Notes under the pieces: model-generated
Seen by the model: the letters and a program-made list of their open reading frames with translations, nothing else
Told to the model about the DNA's origin: nothing
The model's database searches: none
Assembly: GCA_033816765.1 (NCBI GenBank)
Contig: CM066293.1
Location: forward strand, 434,001 to 498,000
Direction of reading: 5' to 3'
Source: Nothopassalora personata
Lineage: Eukaryota > Ascomycota > Dothideomycetes > Mycosphaerellales > Mycosphaerellaceae
Length of the DNA: 64,000 bases
Position numbers and translations under genes: made by a program
Part shown: positions 21,388 through 31,923 of the stretch, piece by piece
Layout of the letters: each line of letters opens with the position of its first letter
How positions within the stretch are numbered: the first letter of the stretch is position 1

Positions 21388-24029
21388 TGGTCGGGGGCTG
21401 CTGTTGGTGCTTCGGTGGCAAGGGCGGCGAGGCGAGTAGTGTCGCCCACACCATGCTGACGGCGGAACTCGTCGACGCTCATCTCTCTAGTAATGAGGTT
21501 GCTGAAGTCCCAATTGCCCTTGTTGTAGTGGAAGGGGCAAGCTGGATCCTGTGGCAAGACGTGCGTACGGTCGGTACGACGACAGCGCCAGCATTGGCCA
21601 TTAGCTGCCATTGCTTCCTTCTGTTCCTTGGTCAATTGACCGACCACTTTCCAAGAGGCAGGCAGGATGCGGGTAACTGGCTCGCTGCGCTTCTTGTTCT
21701 TTCGCTCGTTGCCGGTCTCGGTGTTGGATGTGGTCATGGCGGCATTACCGATGATGGTAGTGTTGCCTAGTGCGCTGCCACCGCGGCCACGGGTGTTGCG
21801 GTTGCCATTGCCATTGCCTGTAGGGGGAGCCGGTGCTTCGGGCTTGTACATCTTGATGAGCTGATCACTCTCCTCGAGATCGTAGCCAGCTTGTTGGAAC
21901 TCGGCGAAAGAGTCACCACGCTCCTTCTTGAGCTCGTTCTGCCACTTAGGTGTGAGACGTGTCCACAGCTTGCGGGATGACATCTCTTCTCCTGCCTTCA
22001 AACATAGAGTCTTGTACTTAGTGACAAATGCGGTGAAGGTCTCGGTGTTCACCATCTTCAGGTTGGCGAGCTCTGCTTGCGCCTTCTCTACTGTGTCCTT
22101 GTCACCGAACTGCTTGTCGAGATCTGCCCACATCTGTTCCAATGACTCCCAAGCTTCGCTGTTGATGTTGGCGTCCGTGAAGTCGAAAGGGAAGCCGGAA
22201 GTGCGGTCGCGGACGTAATCGAGGATCTCGAACATGGGCGTGCTCTCATCATAAGACGCGCGAATCTTACCATCCATAGCGATCTTCCAGTTCTTGTACG
22301 GTGGCTTGCCGTTGTTGTCGAACTTCTCGGGGTGATCGCGCTTTGTTTTGGACTGGTAGAAGTACGAAGAGGACGTTGACAGCGCAGGTGTTGGGCGAAC
22401 ACTCCGGTTGATGCCCGGGGCAGGAGTGCGAATGCCGGTCTCACGAATAGTGCGACCTCCGTCTCCGTTGCCGAACAGTCCACCGTTGGTGCTGTATGCG
22501 TTTTCGACTTGTGGGGTGGTGCGACGGCTCTCACGAAGGCCTGTACCCTTAGCAGGCTTAGGTGCTGCACCGGTAGCGCCGACCTGTGCTTCCAGCTGCG
22601 TGATGCGATCTGCCATCTGCTTAATGGTGTTGTCACGTTCGTCGATGTCGTCCATGAAACCGTCACAGTCGGTCTCCGCGGACTTGAGGTTGGCAAGGTG
22701 GATTCTGGCTTCTTCCTGTGCCTGCTTCAGCTTCTCATTCAGGTCCTCGATCTGATCTGCTGCGGTGTCGAGCTTGCCGACCGCAGTGTCGTTTTCTTGG
22801 CGAAGATCAGAGATCTTGCTATTTAGATTCTTGACGATCTTCCTGTGGGTAGCCTGGTCCTGGTTGTAGACGTTCTCGAGCTGTTCGTAGTTGTCCTGAA
22901 TTTCCATGAGCGTGGCGCCCATATCCTTAAGGGCCTGCAGCCAGGTGTTTGGGTGCTTCCGCACTTTGGAGATGAAGTCGTTCGCGGTGACTGCCCGATA
23001 ATCCTCCGCTTCGTAGTAGTCGGTGTTGTGGTTGACGAAGTTATTCATGTCGATGTAGTCCTCTTCCGGTTCTTCTCGCTCTGCCGCGGACTCCATCTGT
23101 TGTAGCGGACTCGGTCCCACCTTAGCCTTCACAGGCTTCGGTGCTGGCAGTGGTGGTGTCGGGGCGCGTGGTGGTAGAACCGGGTAGGACACCGATGGCT
23201 TTGGACTCGCTCGACGGCTTTGGCGTTCTTGAGGTTGAGACTGAGAACGACCGATAGTATCTTGGGAGTATGCACCCGGGACTTGGGATGCAATCCTCGA
23301 TGTAGCGGACATGAGCGAGCTGTCGAGCTCTTGCTCTGTTCGTGTCGTGAAACCGTGGCGGTCACGGTCACGGTTGATGGGTGATGGGCGACGGCCTGGC
23401 ACAGTCGAAGGCAACGCCGCTGCTTGTCGCTGCAGGCTTCTGGACTCGCGGGAGGCTGGAAGAGCTGCTGCTGCGCTTCTGACAGCGGCTACTCGAGTAG
23501 CCCACTGAGTTGCGGTGTTGTCATAGTCTGGGACTCCTGACTTGGACTCCTCAAACAACTTCTGCATGTCCTGGAGCTTGAAGATGCGTGTAGCTACATC
23601 TTCTTCGTCGTTGAATTGGGTTTCACCTGTCGCGTCTAGCTCGCGCAGGTCGAACATGCCTTGAGGTAGTTGGTATGACGAATTGGTATCGAGATCATCC
23701 TCATCTTCATCCTCGATCTCGTCCTCCTCGGGCTCATCGTCGATCTCATCTTCTTCGGCCTGCACTGTCACATGCGGCTGTCCTCCAGACTGAGGTGGTG
23801 ACTTCGGCGACTCGACGACAGGTGCATCCTGCGTCTGCTCTTCCTCGCCGTTCAGGCCATGCCGCCTCAGTGCTTCCTCGCTCTTGTGCTGCCGCAGGGC
23901 TTGCCGCCCTCGGAGCCTAACTTCCTCGATTTCGGCGTCTCGAGTCTTGGTTGATTCGGGGTGTTGTTCTTGATGTCTCTTCAGTGCTGCGGCGATGGCG
24001 TCGCCGGGCTCGTTGTCGTCTGTAGTCAT
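21369..24029 (-). CDS. Gag polyprotein of intact chromovirus
   Basis: Forms the retrotransposon particle. 886 residues, long for a fungal Ty3 Gag. The N-terminal half is acidic and low-complexity (DEPEEDEIEDEDEDDLD). A coiled coil lies at roughly 385-500 ('DLRQENDTAVGKLDTAADQ', 'IKQMADRITQLEAQVG'). The capsid region is at roughly 590-770 ('YVRDRTSGFPFDFTDANI', 'LTPKWQNELKKERGDSFAEF'). Near the end is a zinc-binding-like motif that is not the usual CCHC knuckle: C813-x2-C816-x14-C831-x2-H834. The start at 24,029 lies 145 bp inside the 5' LTR. Translation runs into pol by a -1 frameshift just before the stop. Confidence 0.9.
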   Translation of the reverse strand: MTTDDNEPGDAIAAALKRHQEQHPESTKTRDAEIEEVRLRGRQALRQHKSEEALRRHGLNGEEEQTQDAPVVESPKSPPQSGGQPHVTVQAEEDEIDDEPEEDEIEDEDEDDLDTNSSYQLPQGMFDLRELDATGETQFNDEEDVATRIFKLQDMQKLFEESKSGVPDYDNTATQWATRVAAVRSAAAALPASRESRSLQRQAAALPSTVPGRRPSPINRDRDRHGFTTRTEQELDSSLMSATSRIASQVPGAYSQDTIGRSQSQPQERQSRRASPKPSVSYPVLPPRAPTPPLPAPKPVKAKVGPSPLQQMESAAEREEPEEDYIDMNNFVNHNTDYYEAEDYRAVTANDFISKVRKHPNTWLQALKDMGATLMEIQDNYEQLENVYNQDQATHRKIVKNLNSKISDLRQENDTAVGKLDTAADQIEDLNEKLKQAQEEARIHLANLKSAETDCDGFMDDIDERDNTIKQMADRITQLEAQVGATGAAPKPAKGTGLRESRRTTPQVENAYSTNGGLFGNGDGGRTIRETGIRTPAPGINRSVRPTPALSTSSSYFYQSKTKRDHPEKFDNNGKPPYKNWKIAMDGKIRASYDESTPMFEILDYVRDRTSGFPFDFTDANINSEAWESLEQMWADLDKQFGDKDTVEKAQAELANLKMVNTETFTAFVTKYKTLCLKAGEEMSSRKLWTRLTPKWQNELKKERGDSFAEFQQAGYDLEESDQLIKMYKPEAPAPPTGNGNGNRNTRGRGGSALGNTTIIGNAAMTTSNTETGNERKNKKRSEPVTRILPASWKVVGQLTKEQKEAMAANGQCWRCRRTDRTHVLPQDPACPFHYNKGNWDFSNLITREMSVDEFRRQHGVGDTTRLAALATEAPTAAPDQGNAQA

Positions 24030-24173
24030 GATCGCGGGCGATTGGCAGATCGGGTCGCGAAAGGGTAGGTAGGTGTGTCGGTAGTTATAGTAGTCGCTGT
24101 CGCAGTCGGCAGCGGCGGTACTTTCCTGATGTTTCTGCAGCGCAGTGCATGTAGATAATCGGAAAGAAGGGTG

Positions 24174-24184
24174 GTCTAACTAAC
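24174..24184 (-). other. Primer-binding site, probably self-primed
   Basis: The internal sequence after the 5' LTR reads GTTAGTTAGAC on the minus strand. There is no TGG as for a tRNA primer. Instead TAGTTAGAC (24182-24174) is exactly complementary to GTCTAACTA in the LTR (24248-24240, LTR nt 129-137). Confidence 0.5.
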
Positions 24185-24376
24185 TGACACGAGGCCTACG
24201 AGTGTAAGAGGGAAACGTAGGGTGTAGGGAATAGAGACGTAGTTAGACGAAGTATCTAGAGGTAACGCGCGAAGTACGAAAGATAAAGCAAAGCGCCGAG
24301 GCGTCGCGCTAGCGCCGGGAGATCACGTGACCCTGATCACGTGACCGAACATCCAAATCAAGGTCGCTTCGTGACA
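24185..24376 (-). repeat. 5' LTR of intact chromovirus
   Basis: 192 bp, identical by eye to 16689-16880. The double CACGTG lies in its first third, in the presumed promoter (U3) part. Confidence 0.95.
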
Positions 24377-24843
24377 CTTAGTTAAGAAAGCATAATCTAG
24401 TAATCGACTAGAGAAGAGGAGTACTTACATTTAGGGAATGCGATTGCGTTATCGACATTTAGCCTACGTAGTAGTAGCGTTCACTAGTAGATAAGGTAAG
24501 GAAACAGCTAAACGAGATATAGCTTACGCCGAATAGAAGGACAGAAGAACCACCTTCGACCGGGATAGACACTAGCGTAGGGCCGCCGGGTTACGAAGTT
24601 ACTAGAAGTAATAGAAGTAACGCACTATCGAAGAATACTAACATCTTAGAGTTAAGTATTCCTAAGGAGTATTGCAAGTGGTCGCGACTCTTTAAAGAGG
24701 AGAGAGGCAAAACCGCCTTACCTAAGCACCGCCTATAGGATCACAAGATTAACATTTAGCTAGGGAAAGAGCCTCTATAGGGACCCCTATATTAAATGTC
24801 TAAGAAAGAGCTATAGACCCTACGAGAATAGCTAAAGGAGAAG

Positions 24844-25191
24844 TGTTAGGAACCGCTGTACGTTATCACAACTCGGGCTTGGATCTTTGCAGGGATGTCT
24901 CAATCAGTTATGAAGGTAGTGGTTCCAAACAGTATATGGTGTATACTTAAAATGAGTTGAGCACGAGGCTCCTATCTACTCGTAAAGAAGCGTCGTCTAT
25001 ATAGTGCCATGTCTTGGCGTGATCTGTCCTGCTCTGCCCTGAGCGAGTCTGATCAACTGATCAAGAGTGATCAGGACCGATCAGTCCTGATCGCTCTGTC
25101 ACGTGACTCCCCAGGCATCCATGTCTGCAGCTTCGTCTGGTTTCCTGCTCCGTTGTCCAACCATTTGCACCGATAACACTGTTCCGTAACA
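24844..25191. mobile_element. Solo LTR, family X copy 1
   Basis: 348 bp, TGTTAGG...GTAACA, with exact 5-bp target duplication AGAAG (24839-24843 and 25192-25196), inserted in the old chromovirus. Not RIP-degraded. Its first ~137 bp are identical to the solo LTR at 46,549, while its 3' half is unrelated to that copy and contains several TGATCA-like repeats and a CACGTG. Confidence 0.88.
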
Positions 25192-27853
25192 AGAAGCTAG
25201 CTAAAGGATAGATAAGAAGATCCACCTTAAGTATAGGAACTCTATGCATGTTCGTTCTAAAAGCAAACGGGAAGTTACGACTCGTATAAGACTATAGAAA
25301 GTTAAACGAGATCACGATTAAGAACCGATACCCGCTACCTAACATCGAAGAAGTATAAGATAGATTAACCGGATTGGACTAGTACACGAAGATTAACCTA
25401 CGAGATGCCTTCTACGCTATACGGATAGTAGAAGGAGAAGAATAGAAAACCGCTTTTAGAATAAGATACGGACTCTACAAATTCTTAGTTATACTAATAG
25501 GATTAACTAACGCACCCGCATCCTACTAGGACCTTATTAACGAAACACTTAGAGACCTACTCGACGTATGCGTTATCGCCTACATAGACGATATACTAGT
25601 CTACACGGAAGGATCCCTATAGGAACACATAAGACAAGTCTAGGACGTCTTCGAACGACTTACGTAATTAGGATTTAAGACGGCACCCGAGAAATGCGAA
25701 TTCTATAAGAAAGAAGTTAAATTCCTAGGCTTCATCATTAGCACTATAGGGATAACGATCGACCCTACGAAGACATAGTCAATTAGAGAATAGCTAGAAC
25801 CGAAAACAGTTAAGGACGTACAATCATTCCTTAGACTAGCGAACTACAACCGGAAATTCATTAAGGACTACTTAAAGACAGTAGTACCAATAACGATGCT
25901 TACAAGAAAGGACGTCACTTAGAAATGGGGAAAAGAATAGATTAAAGCATTTAAGAAACTTAAGGAATAATGCGCTTCAGCCCCTACGCTTCGACTATTC
26001 GATAGTAGTAAGGAAGTCTATATCGAGACCGATACGTCTAATATAGTAATAGGCGCGTGTTTAACATAGACACATAATAGGTAGAGACACCTAGTGGCCT
26101 ATTACTCCCGGAAAATGACTACAGCGGAACAGAACTACGACATCTATAATAAAGAGCTTCTAGCCATTGTTGCTACTATGCAACATTAGAGAGTATATGT
26201 CGAGGGCCTACCGAAGTTAACGATTCTTTCTAACTATAAGAATCTTACGTACTTTATAACGACGAAAGAACTTACCCGAAGGTAAGCCCGCTAGTCGGAG
26301 CTACTAGGACAGTATAAGTTCGAAATCAAATATACTCTAGGAAGAGAGAATAGCCGCGCCGACGCGCTAAGCCGAAGAAGCGACTATATAGAAGGAAAAG
26401 AACTAGTGCAACACAAGATATTGAAGACAAACCCCGACGGAAGTCTTAGTGTAAATACGAGAGAATTTAATAACATCGTACGGATACTAGGCGACAAGGA
26501 CGAACAGTTCCCTATATCGTAAGGGAAATACTAAGTACCGAAGGATCGAGAAGAAGAATGCATTTAACAACATTATGACGGACTAACTTATAGACACCCG
26601 GAAACTTTAAAAACTATAGACCTAATATAGCGCAGTTTCTTATTTCTATAGATGAGACTTAAGGTGTTACGCTACATTAAACAATACGTACACTGCTAAC
26701 GAAACAAGGCTGCGAGACATGTAAAATACGGTCACCTACAGTTTAGGACACTACCGACGAAACCATGGGACGAAGTCATAATAGACTTTATTATAAAACT
26801 CCTACCGTTAAGAGATCAAGTTACGAAACAACCATACGACATAATACTAGTTATAGTTAATAGACTTACGAAATACGTACACTTCATTCCTATATTAGAA
26901 ACGTACAATGTAGAGCAGCTCGGATACCTTGTACTAGATAGACTTATCCGATACCACGGATTCCCTTAAGCGTTTATAACGGATAGAGATAAGCTATTCA
27001 CATTAAACTACTAGAAGACGCTTATAGGAACGATCGGAATTAAACACAAGCTATTAACAGCATATTATCCGGAGATAGACGGACAAACCGAAAGGATAAA
27101 TTAAACGCTAGAACAATACCTACGACACTACATTGACTATGCACAAGATAACTAGGTTTCATTACTACTAATAGCGTAGATTGCACTAAACAACTACAAA
27201 TCGGAGACAACTTTAACGACACCATTTTATACGAACTTTAGTAAAGATCCTAACCTATTCGGAACACCTAGATTCTATCTATAGGCCGAGAGAGCAATCG
27301 TGACGACGGATACTCTTAAGGAAGTGCATAAAGAAACACGTAAGGCGATCGAAGATGCATAACGAAAACTGTCTTAATAACGGTAGGACACGAGAAAAAT
27401 AGCACCTCTACTAAAAAAGGGGGATAAGGTCTATCTCCTTATAAAAGACTTAAGAACAAGAAGATAGACTAAGAAACTGGATTACGTTAAGGTCGGACCA
27501 TTTTTAATCGACAAAGTCGTAGGACTAGTTAACTATCAACTACGACTACCACCTAACGCAAAAATCCACCTAGTCTTCCATATCTCTAAGCTAGAACCCG
27601 TAGACGCTAGAACACCTTACTAAGAGAGCTTCCATTTCGAGCCGGAAGTAGAAAACGAATTTAAAGTCGAAAAAATCCTAGATAAAAAGGGTTAGCGATA
27701 CCTTATTAAATAGAAGGGATACGACGAATTAGAAAATACCTAGGAACTAAAAGAAAACCTACGAAACTGTTAGCAGAAGATTCGGGAGTATTAAAACGGC
27801 GCTTACTTAGAAGTAACTACACTATAAGACATAGTAACTTTTAAGTAAACGGA

Positions 27854-27927
27854 CGACTAGAGTAGGAATCGAACCTACGACCTTAAGAGTATAGACAGCT
27901 TACGCTCTACCACTAAGCTACCTAGCC
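27854..27927 (-). tRNA. tRNA-like sequence or decayed tRNA inside old chromovirus
   Basis: A 74-nt cloverleaf-like sequence. Acceptor arms GGCTAGG/TCTAGTC pair with two G-U wobbles. The D arm is GCTT/GAGC. The T arm GTAGG-TTCGATT-CCTAC is perfect. The A box TAGCTTAGTGG at position 8 and the B box GGTTCGATTCC both match the pol III consensus. The anticodon arm is poor (TAAG...CTTA around an oversized loop), so the anticodon is unclear. It is probably a mutated tRNA or a tRNA-derived sequence. It lies between the chromodomain end and the 3' LTR. Confidence 0.5.
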
Positions 27928-27967
27928 GATTGATAAGAACAGGGACACAACTTATAAATAAATACCC

Positions 27968-28531
27968 TTACGAAGGAGACGGCTAAGCTACCGACGGCAC
28001 CGTCTCGCTAGAAGGAGAAAGCTAGAAGTCGTCCGGAAGACCTTCGACAGCACTCTAGGTCTAAGGAGACAAGAACAGATTAGGAGTACTAGGATCCGCG
28101 TCTACTATAGCGTACTCCTACGCCCCTAGATCCTCGTCTAGTAATAACCGATCTTCTAACGAACGACCCTCCGTAACCTTCTAATTAACCGCATCCAATT
28201 GCTTACGAAGGCGTATTTCCTTTATATACGCTTCTATTAAGGCATCCTACCTTTTACTAAGAATCCTCTTTGCGGTATCTAGTTCCTATAACAATTTCTT
28301 CCGCTAAAGCGATAAGCGCTTCTACTCGCCCTTAGTTACCCTCGCATTGCAACTCTTTAGATTCCGCTACTAGCACTCGGAACAGCGACTAGATAAGATG
28401 TGCACCTTGCACACACGGCCCTCCTTTTAACAAGAATTACACGGACGCATCGCGGTATCGCCGTTACGAAAGATCTACTAGGCTTTCTTCTTACGGCGAG
28501 CGGTAGATTTAGATTAGGAGGAAGAAGACAT
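27968..28531 (-). pseudogene. Antisense Zn2Cys6-like ORF in old chromovirus, RIP-broken
   Basis: Minus-strand frame of 187 codons from ATG at 28,531 to TAA at 27,968, opposite to gag-pol and ending before the tRNA-like sequence. With in-frame stops ignored (almost all TAG), it begins 'MSSSS*SKSTARRKKKA'. A Cys cluster CNSC-x6-C-x8-C-x2-C-x6-C follows ('CNSC*KEGRVC', 'RCSEC', 'SCNARVTKGE'), then a basic coiled-coil-like helix ('KRILSK', 'IKEIRLRKQLDAV') and a Ser/Asp-rich acidic tail. This resembles small fungal hypothetical proteins with a CxxC zinc cluster. Non-functional here. Confidence 0.65.
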
Positions 28532-28606
28532 CGTTACGAGACACGAAAAGGAAGTATAACATAACTTATAAAGCTCTAGGACAGAGCTAGGCTAAAAGGG
28601 GGATAG

Positions 28607-29015
28607 TGTTACGGTTCTAATCTAGGGCTAAAAGAAGCTAACTAATTAGACCTCTATAATTGGTAGGCGCTTCCGCCCGAGAAGTGCTCTCTCACCCGTA
28701 GGAATAAAACTAAGGAACCGAGAGAGCAACTGAAGTAATCTCCTTAATCTCGTTAATCTCGGTAATCTCGAGAGAGTATAGAGAGTATAGAGAGCACGGA
28801 GAGTAAACGCTCTATCTCCTTTATATTTAGGAACGCTAGAAACCCTTATGGTTCTAATGCGTTTAACTTATGTTACTATCTCACTAATTAGAATATAACT
28901 CTTATTCCTATCATTCATCTTCGCTTAGCTTACTTTAGCCTCTCTAAAGAATAATACCGCCACGTGACTTGACTTATCTCTCTTTTGAGACTAGCCCTAG
29001 AACGAGACAATAACA
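28607..29015 (+). repeat. 3' LTR of old chromovirus
   Basis: 409 bp; pairs with 13904-14311. Preceded by the purine tract AAAAGGGGGATAG and followed by target duplication ATAAT. Confidence 0.92.
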
Positions 29016-29020
29016 ATAAT

Positions 29021-31923
29021 AGACTTATTCGCTTAAGCCGGTAAGCTATTATAGATTATATAGTAACGAGTCTACGCCCTTTTTCCTACGAGTCTTTTCC
29101 TACGAGTCTTTTCCTACTACTTCTAATATTATATTAGCTCTAACTTAGGACGATCTTTATATATATAAGTTAGTAAAGACTTCTCTAGTTTATAGCGAGG
29201 TCTACGGCTATCTACTAAGGTATAGCAAATATAGTATACCTAACCTAGCCTTTATCGAGCCTAGCGAGTCCGTAACGAGTCCGCCTTTACCCTTATCGCT
29301 AATTCCTAGTATAGAGACCCCTTTAAAACCGAACGGTACTACTAGATACGGTCTTTATATATTACTCGTAGCGAGTAGCTATAGTCGGGCTAATAAGATA
29401 CTCGCTCGTAATAAGTAAACTTATATTCGCTAGCTTAGTAATACTAGAATTAACCCGTTATCGAGCGCTACTTAGGGCCTACGGACTAGTATTATTAAGG
29501 CTCGTAGTATAAGTGTTCCTATCTTATTAGTCTAGGGTAAAGCCGAAAAGCTATCTTAACCGCCTAGGGGACCGAGCCTAATAATATCCGTTAAGCTATA
29601 TAAGGTACCGTTTACTATTAAACGTAAGGGGGACCTTAAGATATAGGAGTATTAGCCGTATAATCTCCTTAGCGCGTAGTAAATTACCGGACGATAGACT
29701 CGCTACGAGTCGTCTTTAGCTAAAGTAGTAGATACGATAACCTAGCTTTATAACCTCGTCTTTTAAGAAGGTACGGATAAGCTAGGCCTATAGCTTATAC
29801 GTCCTTATACTATACCGCCCTTCCTCTTCGTAAAGGCTACTAAAGATAATATACCTATTCTTCTAAGTAAATTAAGCCTACGAGAGCGAGATCTCAAGGA
29901 CATATTAATACCGTATACTAAGGGTGTCTAGAACGCGAAGGATAGACGAGAAGTACTAGTTAATATTACGTATTAGGTTAACTAAGGTCGCGGAGCCTTA
30001 AACAATCTATATAGACGAGAAGTAGTAGAGGACTCGTTAAGTAGTAACGAGTCCTTAGCTAGTCTTAGTAAACTTATAAAGAACTAAGACCGCCGACGCG
30101 AGCGTAAGCTTAAGAACTAGCGAGTAAGTATAGTAGCGAGTGCTATAGTACGTCTAGTAGATTAGAGTATTACTTACTAGGCTACTATAGCAAGTTAGGC
30201 TACTTTTCGTTTAGCGAGTATAGTAAGCTAGAGTAAGAAGCGTCTAGCGAGTCGTAGCTTACCGTATTAATATACTATAACTCTAATCGCCGAGTCTCTA
30301 GAGTATATTAATCTTATAGCTAGTAGCCCTTAATCCTCTTCGTCTCCGTAGCTAACGGGGTTTAGAGCCCCCTCTCGATAGTAGAATTTAGTGTTTATAG
30401 GGAAAGGTTTAGGAAATAAGCTAGTAAGTACGTTAGCTAGCGAAGTATCGGTTAAGAAGGTAAAGAAAGAGCGTACGAGTCTAGCTACGAGTTAAATTAG
30501 AGAGATTAAGAAGGAGTCCTTAAGCGAGACTATAGTAGTAACTAGTACCTTAAGCGAGTTAGTAGTAACTAGTGCCTTTAGCAAGTCTATAGTAGTAACT
30601 AGTACCTTAAGCAAGTCTATAGTAGTAACTAGTACTTCGATAATTATATAGCTAGACTCGTAGCTAGACTCGTAGCTATTACTTTAGAGTCTACCTAACG
30701 ATAACTAGCGTATAAAGGTACCGAGGAATAGGCTTATTATCGAGCTATCTACGAGGTAGCTAAGACCGAAAAAGGTAGAGGGAAGTATAGACTCGTAGTA
30801 TATAGATAGGAGGTAGACTACTTAATATTATATTATTACTAAGAGCGAAATATAGCGACTAACTCGCTACCTAGTAGACGGCTAATAAATTTAATTAAGC
30901 GGCTAATAGTACCCTCTAATTGCTAAATACGATCCTCCGCCGCGGCTAAGCGAGTTAATATATTATTAGTAGGGCAAGTACTAGACTCGCTAGTCTTACT
31001 AACCTTACTAGCCTCGCTAGCCTTACTAGAAGTAGTTAAAACACCCTTAAAAGCCTTAAATAAACTATTACTAGACTCGCTAGGCTTCTTAACTAACTTA
31101 CGAGAGTTATAGCGAGCCTTTGCGTAATGTTTATAATACGCGTAAGTCTTATCGGTATTAGTAGTAAAGACTATATAGCGTATACTAGCTCTCTTATACG
31201 TATCGTAGTCCGTCTAAGCCGGCTTACCTATTAATACAAGTTAGTATATATAGTATAGCGAGTCTACTATAAGATATATACCTTCTTTAGTCTCTATAAT
31301 ACGGCTAGCCTAGTCGAACTTACGTAAATTATTCTTCGTAACCTTTATACTACCCTTATCTATCTTCTACGAGTCTCCTAGCCATTATACCTATATCGAC
31401 TCGCTTACGTAGTAGAAATTGTCGGTATGAGCGGTACGAGGGCGTCGGTATATACTATAGGTTTATTAGTCTACCTACGTACGCCTAACGAGTCGGAATC
31501 GTACCTATGCTATCGTAAGCTATAGTAATAACCGCGTTTATAAGGGTAAGCGCGGATTAGGTATACTATCGCTATCGCTATCGTTATTATTGTTCTAAGG
31601 CTAATATCGCTAAGTAAGTCGTCTATAGTTAGATTCATATATATCGATAAGTATAGAGTCGAAGAAATAGTAATAGTAGTAGAAGTTAATATACCCGCCG
31701 CTATAATATAACAATAGTAAGTAAGGTAAGCTCCTTAATACTTACTATCTACTATTATTAAGGAGCCTAACTTACCTATGTAGTAGGAGGAATAGACTAC
31801 TACCGCGACTCGCTACGATTATAGGCGACAATAGCGAGTCGTAGCAGTATTGCTATTATTATGCTATTGTTAATGCTATTATTAAGGAAGAGCGAGTGCA
31901 GCGAGTGAGGATTTCGAATAAGC
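29021..31923. other. Right arm of the outer TIR element, RIP-degraded
   Basis: 2.9 kb of TAG/CTA-rich sequence with many AGCGAGTC/GACTCGCT octamers. No reading frame I could follow over a useful length. Includes a short tandem repeat at 30,521-30,638. Confidence 0.55.
30521..30638. repeat. Tandem repeat, about 30-bp unit, four copies
   Basis: Repeats of a unit like AAGCRAGTCTATAGTAGTAA followed by CTAGTACCTT, degraded differently in each copy. Confidence 0.7.

Larger units (their letters stand above)
16689..24376 (-). mobile_element. Apparently intact, recent Ty3/gypsy chromovirus
   Basis: 7,688 bp on the minus strand. The two 192-bp LTRs look identical base for base, and the target duplication CTTAG (16684-16688 and 24377-24381) is exact. 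Removing the element restores the protease reading frame of the older host element. Gag (886 aa) and pol (1,501 aa) frames are uninterrupted and rich in CAG codons, so RIP has not touched it, unlike everything around it. It has a polypurine tract, a candidate self-priming site and a -1 frameshift site. It is potentially autonomous. Confidence 0.95.
16390..27840 (+). pseudogene. pol of old chromovirus, RIP-broken and split by two insertions
   Basis: The plus-strand translation, ignoring TAG, gives a full pol. The protease region is near 16,450-16,690 and resumes after the nested element (GMP then 'LRKHNLVID'). RT carries 'YIDDILVY' at 25,581-25,604, followed by RNase H and integrase ('DGQTERIN' near 27,075), and a C-terminal chromodomain ('VEKILDKKG'...'LKENL'...'KIREYQ') ends near 27,800. 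The intact chromovirus interrupts the protease at 16,689-24,376, and a solo LTR interrupts it at 24,844-25,191 before the RT. Non-functional. Confidence 0.85.
13904..29015 (+). mobile_element. Old RIP-degraded Ty3/gypsy chromovirus with nested insertions
   Basis: Bounded by LTRs of 408 and 409 bp that start TGTTACGG and end TAACA, with 5-bp target duplication ATAAT on both sides (13899-13903 and 29016-29020). Minus the nested intact element and the solo LTR, it is about 7.1 kb. Gene order on the plus strand is gag, protease, RT, RNase H, integrase, chromodomain. A purine tract (AAAAGGGGGATAG) lies just before the 3' LTR. The LTRs differ by C-to-T/G-to-A transitions at CpA/TpG. Between pol and the 3' LTR lie a tRNA-like sequence and an antisense ORF. 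Confidence 0.92.
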
